64,000 bases of DNA from NCBI GenBank assembly GCA_963841885.1, contig CAWJEK010000021.1, forward strand, positions 224,634-288,633, written 5' to 3'. Of this stretch, positions 45,010 to 53,652 are shown one piece after another; the stretch's first letter is position 1; each line of letters opens with the position of its first letter. The notes beneath the pieces are model-generated. The model saw only the letters and a list, made by a program, of their open reading frames with translations. It did no database searches and was not told the origin of the DNA. The stretch comes from Bog-756 sp963841885. GTDB lineage: Bacteria > Actinomycetota > Acidimicrobiia > Acidimicrobiales > RAAP-2. The position numbers were made by a program, and so were the translations under genes.

Positions 45010-46452
45010 GTGGAGTCAGCCGACACCCGTGGGCCCGGGACCGGGCCCGAAGACCCCACGGCGCCCCTGGTCCTCCTCGTCGGCTCCGGTCGCACCGTCC
45101 CCTGCCTCGGCGGGGTCGAACGGCCGGCCGTCGAGCTCGATCAGGCGGCCTCCACCCAGGCCCATCCGGACGTGGCCGAACGGGTCACCGACTTCCTGCC
45201 CGGGTATTCCAGCGTCCACCGGGGGGCGGGCTACCGCTCCCGTCGCGCCACCCACGCCTACGAGGAGGCCCGGCGGGCGGTGCTCCGCTTCGCCGGGCGG
45301 GACCCCGAGGGTCCCGATGTCGCCATCTTCGGCCGCAACACGACGGAGTCCATCAACCACCTCGCCTACCGCCTGCGTCTCGACCCGACGGACGTGGTCG
45401 TGACCACCGTGGTCGAGCACCATGCCAACCTCCTGCCGTGGGGACGGGTGGCCGAACGCCGGTACGTGGAGTGCGGCCCGGAAGGGACCTTCGGAGTGGA
45501 CGAGGTGACGGCCGCGCTCGACGCCGGGCCCCGGCCTCCGGCGCTGCTCGCCGTCACCGGTGCGTCGAACGTCACTGGGTGGCTGCCGCCGCTGTCCCGG
45601 ATCATCGACGAGGCCCATGCCCGGGGCGTGCCCGTTCTGGTCGACGCCGCCCAGCTCGCACCGCACCGGCCGCTGCCGGCCACCGCCGACTACCTGGCCC
45701 TGAGCGGCCACAAGCTCTACGCCCCGTTCGGCACCGGTGCCCTGATCGGCCCCCGCCGGCTCTTCGAGACGGGTGACCCGTTCCTGGCCGGCGGCGGGGC
45801 GGTCGACCTGGTGGGGCTGGACGAGGTGATCTGGACGGCGCCCCCCGACCGCGAGGAGGCGGGCTCGCCCAACGTGGTGGGGGCCATCGCCCTGCACGCC
45901 GCGGTGGACGCGCTCGACGCCCTCGGCTGGGACGCCATCGTCCGCCACGAGCGGGCCCTCGCCGAGCGGCTCCTCGGCGGGTTGGCGGCGATCGACGGGG
46001 TCCGCCTGCTCGGGCCGGTCGGGGCCGGGACGGTCGGGGTGGAGACGTTGCCGGTGGCGCCCTTCGTCGTCGAGGGGCTGCCCCACGCCCTGGTGGCCGC
46101 CCGGCTGAGCGCCGAGTACGGGATCGCCGTGCGCCACGGCTGCTTCTGCGCCCACCCCTACGTCGTCCGTCTGCTCGGCCTGGACCAGGACGCCGTCGAG
46201 GCCTACCGACGCGAGGTCCTGCGCGGCGACCACCGCGGGGTGCCGGGAGCGGTCCGGGCGAGCGCCGGTCTCGGCACCTCCGCGGCCGACGTCGACGCCC
46301 TGCTGGTGGCGGTGGCGGAGTTGGCCGACGGCATACCCGAGCCGGTTCCCTACGAGCAGGACACCGCCACCGGCGACTACTTCCCGGTCACCGACGAGCC
46401 GGGCTGGCGCGATGCCAGCCGGGAGCTCGGAGCGGCCTGCTCGCGCGGATGA
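45010..46452 (+). CDS. class V aminotransferase (cysteine desulfurase-like)
   Basis: 480 residues, PLP-dependent fold type I. Visible: ELDQAASTQAHPDV and SVHRGAGYRSR at the start, FGRNTTESINHLAYRL (cofactor phosphate loop), VDAAQLAPHRPL (aspartate of the PLP ring) and the Schiff-base lysine in YLALSGHKLYAPFGTGALIG. AVRHGCFCAHPYVVRLLG holds cysteines where SufS/IscS-like enzymes have theirs. The order resembles selenocysteine lyase/cysteine desulfurase homologues, but no Fe-S assembly genes are adjacent, so the substrate is uncertain. The final ~50 residues are an unusual extension. Confidence 0.8.
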   Translation: MESADTRGPGTGPEDPTAPLVLLVGSGRTVPCLGGVERPAVELDQAASTQAHPDVAERVTDFLPGYSSVHRGAGYRSRRATHAYEEARRAVLRFAGRDPEGPDVAIFGRNTTESINHLAYRLRLDPTDVVVTTVVEHHANLLPWGRVAERRYVECGPEGTFGVDEVTAALDAGPRPPALLAVTGASNVTGWLPPLSRIIDEAHARGVPVLVDAAQLAPHRPLPATADYLALSGHKLYAPFGTGALIGPRRLFETGDPFLAGGGAVDLVGLDEVIWTAPPDREEAGSPNVVGAIALHAAVDALDALGWDAIVRHERALAERLLGGLAAIDGVRLLGPVGAGTVGVETLPVAPFVVEGLPHALVAARLSAEYGIAVRHGCFCAHPYVVRLLGLDQDAVEAYRREVLRGDHRGVPGAVRASAGLGTSAADVDALLVAVAELADGIPEPVPYEQDTATGDYFPVTDEPGWRDASRELGAACSRG

Positions 46453-46475
46453 CGGGCACGCCCTCCCGGACCTCC

Positions 46476-46481
46476 TACGAT
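46476..46481 (+). promoter_or_regulatory. leaderless -10 (TACGAT) before a 13-residue upstream reading frame
   Basis: TACGAT followed by 6 bases and GTG 46488. The spacing predicts that the short frame, not the lipoprotein gene, is read first. Confidence 0.4.
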
Positions 46482-46487
46482 CGGCCG

Positions 46488-46529
46488 GTGCACCGGGACC
46501 GGACCGCCATCACCCGAGCCTCCGCATGA
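46488..46529 (+). CDS. putative 13-residue leader peptide
   Basis: GTG 46488 opens a frame of 13 codons (VHRDRTAITRASA) that ends in TGA 46527-46529, overlapping the ATG of the beta-propeller lipoprotein by 4 bases (ATGA). The leaderless -10 spacing and the stop-start overlap suggest that translation of the lipoprotein is coupled to this short frame. The peptide itself probably has no function. Could be chance. Confidence 0.35.
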   Translation: MHRDRTAITRASA

Positions 46530-47523
46530 GGCGGAGGTCCGACCGCCCGTTCCTCGCCGCGTCGCTCGTCGTCCTGGTGGCCGTGGGACTGGTCGGCTGC
46601 TCGAAGGCGACGGTGACCCCGTCGGGGGGACGGCCGTCGCCTATGCGGCCGTCGGTGCCACAGACGCCAATCCGGGGGACGGCGTGGTCCCCGTGGATGC
46701 CGCCACCGGCGCCGTCGGCCGGCCCATCGTCGTCGGGACGCTGCCGGCCGCCCTCGCCCTGGTGCCCGGCGGCCGTTCGCTGCTGGTGGCCGTCCGGTCG
46801 GACGACCAACTCGTCGAGGTGTCGACGGCCACCGGGAAGGTCGAGGGGAAGGTGGACGTCGGGCTGGAACCCGACGCCGTGGCCGTCACCCCCGACGGGT
46901 CGACCGCCCTGGTGGCCAACTGGGGGGACGACTCCGTCACCGAGGTGCACCTGCCGTCGCTGACCGCCGGTCCCACCGTCGCGGTGGGGGGCCAGCCCGT
47001 GGCCGTCGCCGTCACACCGGACGGAAAGCTGGCCCTCGTCGTCAACTACCGGGACGGGACCCTGACCCCGCTCGCCCTGCCGTCCCTCTTCCCCGGGGCC
47101 CCCGTGCCGGTCGGCGCCGAGCCGGTGGCGGTGGCCGTCGCTCCCTCCGGAGCGGATGCGTTGGTAGCCGACTTCCAGTCGAGCAGCCTCACCCCGGTCG
47201 CCCTGCCCTCGCTCGTGCCCGGTCCGGTCGTTCCTCTCGGAGCCAATCCGACGGGCATCACCATCCCGGCCCCCGGCACGGTGGCCTGGGTGAGCGCCGG
47301 GTACGGCGTGACCCCCGTGTCGGTCACGGGGGGCCTGGTGGGAACCGCCGTGCCGGTCGGTGCCCCGGCCCAGTGCATCGCCGCCGGACCCCCCGGCCGG
47401 GTCTGGGTGTGCAGCGGCAGCGGGGCCGTGGTGGAGGTCGCCGTCCCCACCGGTCACGTGGTCCGCCGGGTGGGCCTCGACGGCCTCCCGGCCGCCGTCG
47501 TGGTCACCGGCGCGACGTCGTAG
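46526..47523 (+). CDS. YncE-like beta-propeller lipoprotein (apparent frameshift)
   Basis: About 332 residues after correction. An N-terminal signal with lipobox LVGCSKA (Cys near residue 22) predicts a membrane-anchored exported lipoprotein. The rest is a series of about six ~42-residue propeller blades with the YVTN-type pattern, for example GLEPDAVAVTPDGSTALVAN and GGQPVAVAVTPDGKLALVVN. The frame breaks at a run of six G (46624-46629): one missing base joins the signal to YAAVGATDANPGDGVV. Ligand unknown; such propellers usually bind proteins or small molecules. Confidence 0.8.
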
Positions 47524-47530
47524 CCCGCCG

Positions 47531-48271
47531 TCAGCTGCGGACCGGGGGCAGCGTGGGCGACGGGGCGGAACCCTCCCCCGGAATCCGGGTGGCGACGAAG
47601 CGGACGCTGCGCCGGTGGGTGAATCCCATCGCCTCGTAGAGCCGGATGGCTTCCGTGTTGTCACCCGCCGCATGCAGGAACGGGGTCTCGCCCCGGTCGG
47701 CGATCCCGGCGGCCACCACCCGGACGAGATGCTCCCCGAGGCCCTGACGGCGGTGGTCGGGATGGGTCGCCACCGCACTGATCTCGCACCAGCCCTCCGG
47801 ATGGAACCGCTGCCCGGCCATGGCCACCAGGCGGCCCCCGTGCCGGACGCCGACGTAGCCTCCGAGCTCCCACGTGCGCGGTGAGAAGGGACCAGGACGG
47901 GCCAGTGCCACCAGGTCGAGCATGTCGGCGGCGTCGGCCGCCCCCAGCGGAAGCGCCTCTACGTCCGGCCGCCGGGCAGCCACGTCGGCGGGGGTCTCCG
48001 TCAGCTGTGCCCCGATCATCTGGGCCCCGACACCGTCGTACTCCACGCCCCAGCCGTCGGGCGGGTCGCCGACCCGACCCGTCACGATCACCACACCCCC
48101 GGGCCCGACGAGCTCTTCCAGGGCCCGCCAGTGCCGCGCCGCCGGGGTCTCGGGGAACGCGCCGAAGTGCGAGATCTCGGGAGGGTAGCGGGCGGCCAGG
48201 CCAGCTGGCTCGGCCAGCTCACGGTGGGGGCCCACGAGCGATGACCAGACGGGGTTGTCGAGTGGGTGCAC
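47531..48271 (-). CDS. GNAT-family N-acetyltransferase
   Basis: 246 residues from GTG 48271, with GGAG about 10 bases upstream. The C-terminal GNAT domain has EISAVATHPDHRRQGLGEHLVRVVAAG (acetyl-CoA pyrophosphate loop) and NTEAIRLYEAMGFTHRRSVRF. The N-terminal ~120 residues (HPLDNPVWSSLVGPHRELAE, RYPPEISHFGAF) are a second domain, often seen in actinobacterial proteins annotated only as GNAT. The substrate is unknown. Confidence 0.88.
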   Translation of the reverse strand: MHPLDNPVWSSLVGPHRELAEPAGLAARYPPEISHFGAFPETPAARHWRALEELVGPGGVVIVTGRVGDPPDGWGVEYDGVGAQMIGAQLTETPADVAARRPDVEALPLGAADAADMLDLVALARPGPFSPRTWELGGYVGVRHGGRLVAMAGQRFHPEGWCEISAVATHPDHRRQGLGEHLVRVVAAGIADRGETPFLHAAGDNTEAIRLYEAMGFTHRRSVRFVATRIPGEGSAPSPTLPPVRS

Positions 48272-48377
48272 GGGAGCGGCTCCGGTTGCGTGGGATCGGC
48301 AGCGTGGCCACCCCGGGTGGGGACACGCCGGCGCCGAACCTAGTGGACGGGCACCGGGTCGGGGCCGGGCGTGCCGG

Positions 48378-48383
48378 TACGCT
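48378..48383 (+). promoter_or_regulatory. leaderless -10 (TACGCT) of a small gene
   Basis: TACGCT followed by 5 bases and GTG 48389. Confidence 0.4.
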
Positions 48384-48388
48384 GTGGC

Positions 48389-48604
48389 GTGGCCCAGCTC
48401 CACCGGTTCCTCGTGCTGTGGGGTCAGATGGGCAAGCCCCTGTTCGCGGCCGAGGTCGTCGACGCCTTCGACGCCGAGGACGCCCTGGCGGTGGCCGCCG
48501 ACCTCCACCCCGAGCTGCACCGGCCCCGCGTGGCCGTCCCGGCCTCGCCGTCGGGGCCACTGCCCGGCGGCCCGGGAACGGGTCAGTCCACCAGGGCCTG
48601 GTAG
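48389..48604 (+). CDS. small protein of unknown function
   Basis: 71 residues from GTG 48389. The first half reads like a folded or helical segment (AQLHRFLVLWGQMGKPLFAAEVVDAFDAEDALAVAADL) and the second half is Pro/Gly-rich. It overlaps the convergent decayed hydrolase by 22 bases. No family recognised. The -10 spacing and codon use make it plausible. Confidence 0.4.
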   Translation: MAQLHRFLVLWGQMGKPLFAAEVVDAFDAEDALAVAADLHPELHRPRVAVPASPSGPLPGGPGTGQSTRAW

Positions 48605-48901
48605 ACGAGCTGGCTGAGCTCCGAGCGGATCGGGTGGGTGCCCGACGGCAGGAGCTGGGTCAGGAACAGGCCGGTGATCTCCTCGACCGGGTCCACCCAG
48701 AAGGCCGTCTCGATGAAGCGGTGGTAGTCGGTGGCGGTGCCGACCAGGCCGCCTCCCCCGATCAGGGCGGTGGGCCGCGACAGGGCGGCGGAGCCGATGG
48801 CGTCCATCCGGACCGCGCGCCCGGTGGGTCGGTCGGGCACGTACTAGCGCGGCCAGGCGATCAGTGTCGTCCGGGGCCACGGAGAAGCCCGTGTCGACCA
48901 C
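48583..48901 (-). pseudogene. remnant of a serine hydrolase / class C beta-lactamase family gene
   Basis: Only the C-terminal part is present. VDTGFSVAPDDTDRLAAL, then (after a one-base shift near 48843) VPDRPTGRAVRMD, PTALIGGGGLVGTATDYHRF and FWVDPVEEITGLFLTQLLPSGTHPIRSEL are typical pieces of this family. The catalytic SxxK region that should precede them is missing, and about 60 residues are missing between DYHRF and FWVDP. The gene has lost both its active site and an internal block, unlike the single-base breaks elsewhere, so this is real decay. Confidence 0.75.
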
Positions 48902-48944
48902 GCCTAACGACGCGGTCCCGGACGACCCCGGGGGTCGGGATCCC

Positions 48945-48950
48945 TAGTCT
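48945..48950 (+). promoter_or_regulatory. leaderless -10 (TAGTCT) of the methyltransferase gene
   Basis: TAGTCT followed by 6 bases and GTG 48957. Confidence 0.5.
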
Positions 48951-48956
48951 GGGCGG

Positions 48957-49715
48957 GTGAGCGGACCCGGCTTCGACGAGCGGCGGCTGTCCTTCGGCGA
49001 GGAGGCGGCCCGCTACGACGCCTACCGCCCCGAGTACGCCCCCCGGGCCATCGACTGGGTGCTCGGGGGTGCCTCCCGTCGGGTCCACGACGTGGCCGAC
49101 ATCGGGGCCGGCACCGGGAAGCTCACCCGGGCCCTGGCGGCCCGGGGACTGTCCGTCACCGCGGTCGAGCCCGACCCGGCGATGCTCGAGGCCCTGCTCG
49201 CCGTCTCTCCCGGCGTGCGGGGGGAGCAGGCGCCGGCCGAGCGGCTCCCTTTCGACGACGACAGCGTGGATGCGCTGTTCGCCGGGCAGGCGTGGCACTG
49301 GTTCGACGCGGGCCCGACGGCACGGGAGTTCCGGCGGGTGCTCCGCCCCGGCGGGGTCGTCGGCATCCTGTGGAACGACCGCGACGACACGGCCGCCCCG
49401 TGGCTGGCCCCCCTGCGGGAGTTGCTGGAGGATCACTTCGTCGCCCGGTACACCGACGACGAGTCGGCGCGCTCCCTCGAAGAGGTCTTTCCGGGGGTGG
49501 AGGGGGAGCTCTTCACCAACACCCTCGTCCTCGAGCCGGACGCCGTCATCGGCCTGGTGTCGACGTACTCCTACGTGCGGCTGCGGGACGACGCCGACGA
49601 GGTGATCCGCTCCGCCCGGGCCCTGCTCCCCGATCCGGTCGTGGTCGATGGTCGACCCTCGATCGAGATCCCCCACCGCACGGCGGCCTACCGGTGGACC
49701 CACCGCGAGGAGTAG
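48957..49715 (+). CDS. class I SAM-dependent methyltransferase
   Basis: 252 residues. Motif I DIGAGTGKLTRALAARG, then VTAVEPDPAMLEAL, ERLPFDDDSVDALFAGQAWHWF and RVLRPGGVVGILWNDRDD are the classic type 11 methyltransferase series. The N-terminal RLSFGEEAARYDAYRPEY is seen in many family members annotated only by fold. Substrate unknown. It starts at GTG 48957 directly behind a -10 motif. Confidence 0.88.
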   Translation: MSGPGFDERRLSFGEEAARYDAYRPEYAPRAIDWVLGGASRRVHDVADIGAGTGKLTRALAARGLSVTAVEPDPAMLEALLAVSPGVRGEQAPAERLPFDDDSVDALFAGQAWHWFDAGPTAREFRRVLRPGGVVGILWNDRDDTAAPWLAPLRELLEDHFVARYTDDESARSLEEVFPGVEGELFTNTLVLEPDAVIGLVSTYSYVRLRDDADEVIRSARALLPDPVVVDGRPSIEIPHRTAAYRWTHREE

Positions 49716-49800
49716 GTGCCCTGCCCGACGGGTCATCTGACCTCCGATGGCGTCGGCAACCGACCGGCAACCGACCGAAAGTTCGGGTGCGTATCCACAC

Positions 49801-49825
49801 CTCCGATCGGTAGCGTGGATCGGAG
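49801..49825. promoter_or_regulatory. inverted repeat enclosing a -10 motif (candidate operator)
   Basis: CTCCGATC (49801-49808) and GATCGGAG (49818-49825) are perfect 8-base arms. The 9-base spacer holds TAGCGT (49811-49816), a good -10 for the pentapeptide-repeat gene 50 bases downstream. Arms straddling a -10 suggest a repressor site. A direct repeat of CGGCAACCGAC lies just upstream (about 49754-49776). Confidence 0.45.
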
Positions 49826-49872
49826 TCGCACCCCACGGTGGTGGTCGACGTCCCGGGCAGGGGGTGAGGCGG

Positions 49873-50964
49873 ATGCGGTTGCGGTGGAGTCGATCCGTAC
49901 CGGTGGTCGGCGCGTCGCTCATGACGGCCCTGACCGTCGCCCTCCCCGGAGCGACGTGGGCGGCGGGCGCCGCAGCCCCTGCCAAGGGTGCCGCGACGAC
50001 GGTGACCCGGTTGACCGCGACTCCCGGACTGCTCCATGTGGGGGGCGGATCCGTGACCCTGGCGGCCACCGTCGGCCAGGCCACCTCCTGCACGTTCAGT
50101 TCGAACCGGCCCGTCACCGGGCTGCCGGCCACCGTGGCCTGCTCGACCGGCGTCGTCAGCGACACCGTGGCGATCCCGGCCGACGGTGGCGGCCAGAAGG
50201 TCGTGTACCAACTGACTCTCGCCGTCACCGGCACGAAGAAGGTCCATTCGAAGGCGAAGGTCGACGTGATCCCGACCTCGTGCTCCGACTTCGGCCGCGG
50301 CATCGACCTCCGCGACTGCAATCTGGCGGGCGACGACCTGGCCGGTGCGGACCTGGCCCGCGCCGACCTCGCCGGGGCCGACCTCGCCGGAGCCGATCTG
50401 GCGGATGCCGACCTGGCGGGAGGCCACCTGTCGACCTCGGACCTGTTCGACGCGGATCTGACGGGCACGGACGTGTCCGGGGTGACATGGTCTGCGACCA
50501 CCTGCCCCGACGGCACGAACAGCGACGACGACGGTGACACCTGTGCCGGCCATGAGGTGCAGCCGCCACCGCTGCCCGAACTCGCCACGGCGTCGGCCGG
50601 TGCCCGCGCGGCGGCCACCCAGAACCGGGAGTCCTTCACCGGCGTCACGCTGGCCCAGCTCCAGGCGGACGAGCCGGGCCTCCAGTTCACCACGGGGCCG
50701 TCGACCGGGGCCGACCAGATCTCCACGTACTTCTCGGACGACGGGAACGGCATCCTCCTGGCCGCCACGCAGGGCGACGGCACCTGCTGGTACGTCGGAC
50801 TCAACTTGGCCGACGTCATCGACTTGTTCGGGGGTCCCTACGACCCGCCCTTCGACGCCCCCGTCGCGACGGGCACCTGGTACGGCAAGAGCTCCGAACC
50901 GACGTGCAGTGCGCCGGACCCGTCAGGACTCATCGACTGGCAGGGGGGCTCCTTCCCCGGCTGA
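49873..50964 (+). CDS. secreted pentapeptide-repeat protein
   Basis: 363 residues from ATG 49873, with a signal peptide (basic start, hydrophobic core, cleavage near ATWAAGA). A beta-rich domain (about 45-130) contains SSNRPVTGLPATVAC. About 12 pentapeptide repeats of the A(D/N)LXX type follow (LAGADLARADLAGADL, residues about 145-200), and a C-terminal domain of ~140 residues holds FTGVTLAQLQADEPGLQF. Exported pentapeptide proteins are less common than the cytoplasmic gyrase-protecting kind. Function unknown. Confidence 0.8.
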   Translation: MRLRWSRSVPVVGASLMTALTVALPGATWAAGAAAPAKGAATTVTRLTATPGLLHVGGGSVTLAATVGQATSCTFSSNRPVTGLPATVACSTGVVSDTVAIPADGGGQKVVYQLTLAVTGTKKVHSKAKVDVIPTSCSDFGRGIDLRDCNLAGDDLAGADLARADLAGADLAGADLADADLAGGHLSTSDLFDADLTGTDVSGVTWSATTCPDGTNSDDDGDTCAGHEVQPPPLPELATASAGARAAATQNRESFTGVTLAQLQADEPGLQFTTGPSTGADQISTYFSDDGNGILLAATQGDGTCWYVGLNLADVIDLFGGPYDPPFDAPVATGTWYGKSSEPTCSAPDPSGLIDWQGGSFPG

Positions 50965-51010
50965 CGGGTCCCGGTCGAGGCGGCCGGACAACCGGGCCCC
51001 AGGGCTCCGA

Positions 51011-51016
51011 TACGCT
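51011..51016 (+). promoter_or_regulatory. -10 (TACGCT) of the tRNA-Lys gene
   Basis: TACGCT ends 7 bases before the mature 5' end of the tRNA. Confidence 0.5.
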
Positions 51017-51023
51017 CACCGGC

Positions 51024-51099
51024 GGGCCGTTAGCTCATCGGGAAGAGCAGGGGACTTTTAATCCCAAGGTGGCGAGATCGAGACTCGCACGGCCCACCA
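51024..51099 (+). tRNA. tRNA-Lys (anticodon UUU)
   Basis: 76 bases. The acceptor arm GGGCCGT pairs with ACGGCCC and CCA is encoded (51097-51099). The D-arm is GCTC...GAGC. The anticodon loop is CTTTTAA (anticodon TTT) on GGGGA/TCCCA, whose outermost pair (G-A) does not match. The T-arm is GCGAG/CTCGC around ATCGAGA, so the T-loop lacks the usual TTC start. These two departures are mild. An integrase begins 77 bases downstream, so its 3' half is the probable integration site. Confidence 0.88.
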
Positions 51100-51162
51100 G
51101 TTCAGAGGGTATTTCTGGTCCGGTAACACCCTCCAGATTGCCCCTCGTGACTACTCCGTGAC

Positions 51163-51168
51163 TACAAT
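51163..51168 (+). promoter_or_regulatory. leaderless -10 (TACAAT) of the integrase gene
   Basis: TACAAT followed by 7 bases and GTG 51176; it selects this start over GTG 51158 and ATG 51188. Confidence 0.5.
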
Positions 51169-51175
51169 CTCGGGC

Positions 51176-52324
51176 GTGAAGGGCTCCATGACCGAGGTTC
51201 GACCCGGCGTGTGGCATCTCCGCGTCTATGCCGGCCGTCGGGACAACGGCTCCCCCATCCAGATCCGGAAGACCGTGGAGGCCAAGGATCCCCGTCCCGG
51301 GGCCGGCAGACGGCTGGCCGAACGGGAGCTGGCCGCCATGGTGGCCAAGGTGTCCAGCGGCAATGTCAGCACCGGCTCGGAGACGGTCGAGGAGCTCCTC
51401 AACGCCTGGCTGGACCACATCGGGCCGAACCGCTCCCCCACCACCATCCGCAAGTACCGGGACCTGGCCGACCGGATCGTCATCCCCGAACTGGGGAAGG
51501 TCAGGCTGAAGGCACTCACCGCCCGCCAGCTCGACCGGCTCTACGGGAAACTGACGGCCAAGGGGAACAAGGCCACCAGCGTGCGGCGGGTCCACGCGCT
51601 GATCGCCGCCGCCCTCCACCAGGCCGAGCGGTGGGACATGGTCGACCACAGCGTGGCCCGCAAGGCCAGCCCGCCCCCGATCCGGCCGCAGCCCGTCAAG
51701 GCTCCCACCCCCGAGGAGGTCCGGGCCATCGTGGCCAAGGCCGAGGAGCTCGAGCCAGCCCTGGCCGCCCTGCTGCTGCTGGGTGCCCTCACCGGGGCCC
51801 GGCGGGGCGAGCTGTGCGCCCTCCGGTGGACGGACCTCGACGTGGCCGGGAGCACCCTGACCATCGCCCGCTCCGTCTACGAGACCGAGGGCGGTGGCTG
51901 GGCGGAAAAGGGGACCAAGACCCACCAGGAGCGGACCATCGGTCTCGACGACCTGGCCCTGGGGGTGCTGGCCAAGCACCGGGCCCAGGTCGATGAACTG
52001 GCCCGCGGGCTCAAGCTCGAGGTCCGACCGGACGGGTTCATGTTCTCCCGCTCCCCGGTCGGAGCCGAGCCGATGCAGCCGGACTTCGTGTCCAAGTTCG
52101 CCAAGAAGGTGGCCACCAAGGCCGGGGTGGATACCCACCTCCACGCCCTCCGGCACTTCTCGGCCACCCAGGCCATCGCCGCCGGCTTCGACCCCACGAC
52201 GGTGGCCGGCCGGCTGGGCCACCGCGACTCCTCGATCACCCTCCGGGTGTACTCCCACGTCCTCGAGGGCCGGGACCGGGACCTGGCCGAGGCGCTGGGG
52301 AAGACGCTGGCGCTGCCCGGCTGA
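51176..52324 (+). CDS. tRNA-associated tyrosine integrase
   Basis: 382 residues. An N-terminal arm-binding region (VWHLRVYAGRRDNGSP) is followed by a core-binding domain (ETVEELLNAWLDHIGPNRSPTTIRKYR, residues about 70-150) and the catalytic domain: Arg in LTGARRGELCAL, HxxR in HLHALRHFSATQ, His in GHRDSSITLR and the nucleophile Tyr in VYSHVLEG. This is the layout of actinobacterial phage and ICE integrases that use tRNA genes. It starts 77 bases after tRNA-Lys, oriented away from it. No second copy of the tRNA 3' end was seen in the window, so the far end is outside or lost. Confidence 0.92.
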   Translation: MKGSMTEVRPGVWHLRVYAGRRDNGSPIQIRKTVEAKDPRPGAGRRLAERELAAMVAKVSSGNVSTGSETVEELLNAWLDHIGPNRSPTTIRKYRDLADRIVIPELGKVRLKALTARQLDRLYGKLTAKGNKATSVRRVHALIAAALHQAERWDMVDHSVARKASPPPIRPQPVKAPTPEEVRAIVAKAEELEPALAALLLLGALTGARRGELCALRWTDLDVAGSTLTIARSVYETEGGGWAEKGTKTHQERTIGLDDLALGVLAKHRAQVDELARGLKLEVRPDGFMFSRSPVGAEPMQPDFVSKFAKKVATKAGVDTHLHALRHFSATQAIAAGFDPTTVAGRLGHRDSSITLRVYSHVLEGRDRDLAEALGKTLALPG

Positions 52325-52334
52325 GCGAGCCACC

Positions 52335-52535
52335 TCAGGGGCGGTCCGGGGCGGTCGGCTCGCCGTGAACCTCAGCGAGAAACCGGGGGACGGAGATCCG
52401 CCACTGTGCACCGACCTTGAAGGCACCGGGGATCTTGCCAGCGGCCACCAGGCGGTAGGCGGTCGAGGTGCCGATGCCCAGCTGCTCGGCGGCCCACGAG
52501 ATCTGTTTCACGTCGTCGGGGAGCGAGATGGTCAC
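52335..52535 (-). CDS. excisionase-like helix-turn-helix protein
   Basis: 66 residues from GTG 52535. The MerR/Xis-type winged helix is readable: QISWAAEQLGIGTSTAYRLVAAGKIPGAFKVGAQWRIS. Small proteins of this type direct excision or regulate integrases. It converges on the integrase, with 10 bases between stops, fitting an int-xis module. Confidence 0.75.
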   Translation of the reverse strand: MTISLPDDVKQISWAAEQLGIGTSTAYRLVAAGKIPGAFKVGAQWRISVPRFLAEVHGEPTAPDRP

Positions 52536-52752
52536 GTGTCCCACCCTTCGCCTCGAGTTGCCGTCGTCGTCAGTGTCATGTGGCCTCCAGCGGGTCGTAT
52601 CTGGGCCGAATGCCCGTCTTCTTCGTTCATGATCCGAAATCAACGTCACCCTCAACGTCACCCTCACCGAAACTGCCTGGTCAGACCGTACGGCGAGACT
52701 CGCCAGGAGGGCCCGAGCGCTCGAAAGTTCGTCGGTCGCACCAAATTGGTGC
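52536..52752. other. region between the excisionase gene and the IS3 element
   Basis: 217 bases without a convincing gene. It contains two tandem copies of AACGTCACCCTC (around 52640-52664). Confidence 0.4.
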
Positions 52753-52785
52753 ATGGAGTTGACCCGGTTTCCCGCGCACGTGTTG

Positions 52786-53652
52786 CTAAGCCACGGAAGC
52801 CGATTCGAAGTCGGCTGGTGAACGGTATCCGAGACGCTTCTGAATGCGCTCGGGGTTGTAGAAGCCCTCGATGTAATCGAACACCGCCGAGCGCAATAGA
52901 TCCCTCGACGTCCAGGTCTTCCGCCCGTAGATCCAGTTGAGATCCCGCTTGAGGGTGGCCCACAGTGATTCGACCGCGGCATTGTCATAGCAATCACCCG
53001 TCGAACCGAACGACCGGGTGATGCCGAGCTCGGCCGCCCGGTTGCCGAAGGCCAGTGACGTGTAAATGGCGCCGCGGTCCGAATGGTGGATGAGCTTCTG
53101 GTCGGGTCGACGGCGTTGGAATCCCATGAGCAAGGCGTCGATGACCAGATCGGCGTCGGGCGAGTTCGACATGGACCACCCCACCACCCGTCGTGAGAAG
53201 AGGTCGATGACGCCGGCGAAGTAGAGCCAGCCCTCCGTCGTCCAGAACTGCGTCACGTCGGCCGCCCAGATCTCGTCGGGACGGGAAGCGGTGAACTCCC
53301 GGTTCACCAGGTCGGGTGCTGGAGCCACGTCGGGACGACCCCTCCGCCACTTCCGACGGGAGTGGGCGCCCACCAGGTGATTCGTTGCCATGAGGCGGGC
53401 CACTCGCTTCTTGGCGCACCGCTGGTCGAGGCGACGGAGCTCGGCGTGGATCCTCGGGGCGCCATAGGTGGTCCGCGACCGCTGGTGGATCTCGCAGATG
53501 AGGGTCTCGAGCTCGGCGTCCCGCGTGGCATGGGCCGACAGTGGCCGCTTCTTCCAGTCGTAGTAGCCGGAGCGGGAGACCTTGAGCACGCCGCACATCC
53601 GCTTGACGCCGTAGTCCTCGGCATGGTCGGAGACGAACCGGAAGCGGGTCAC
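52786..53652 (-). CDS. IS3-family transposase OrfB
   Basis: A 288-residue DDE integrase-type transposase. The helix-turn-helix-like lead RSGYYDWKKRPLS is followed by the rve core: first Asp in EIWAADVTQF, second Asp in HHSDRGAIYTS, Glu in DNAAVESLWATLKRDL, then FDYIEGFYNPERIQKRLGYRSPADFE. It starts at GTG 53652, overlapping the orfA stop as GTGA. Complete. Confidence 0.93.
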   Translation of the reverse strand: MTRFRFVSDHAEDYGVKRMCGVLKVSRSGYYDWKKRPLSAHATRDAELETLICEIHQRSRTTYGAPRIHAELRRLDQRCAKKRVARLMATNHLVGAHSRRKWRRGRPDVAPAPDLVNREFTASRPDEIWAADVTQFWTTEGWLYFAGVIDLFSRRVVGWSMSNSPDADLVIDALLMGFQRRRPDQKLIHHSDRGAIYTSLAFGNRAAELGITRSFGSTGDCYDNAAVESLWATLKRDLNWIYGRKTWTSRDLLRSAVFDYIEGFYNPERIQKRLGYRSPADFESASVA

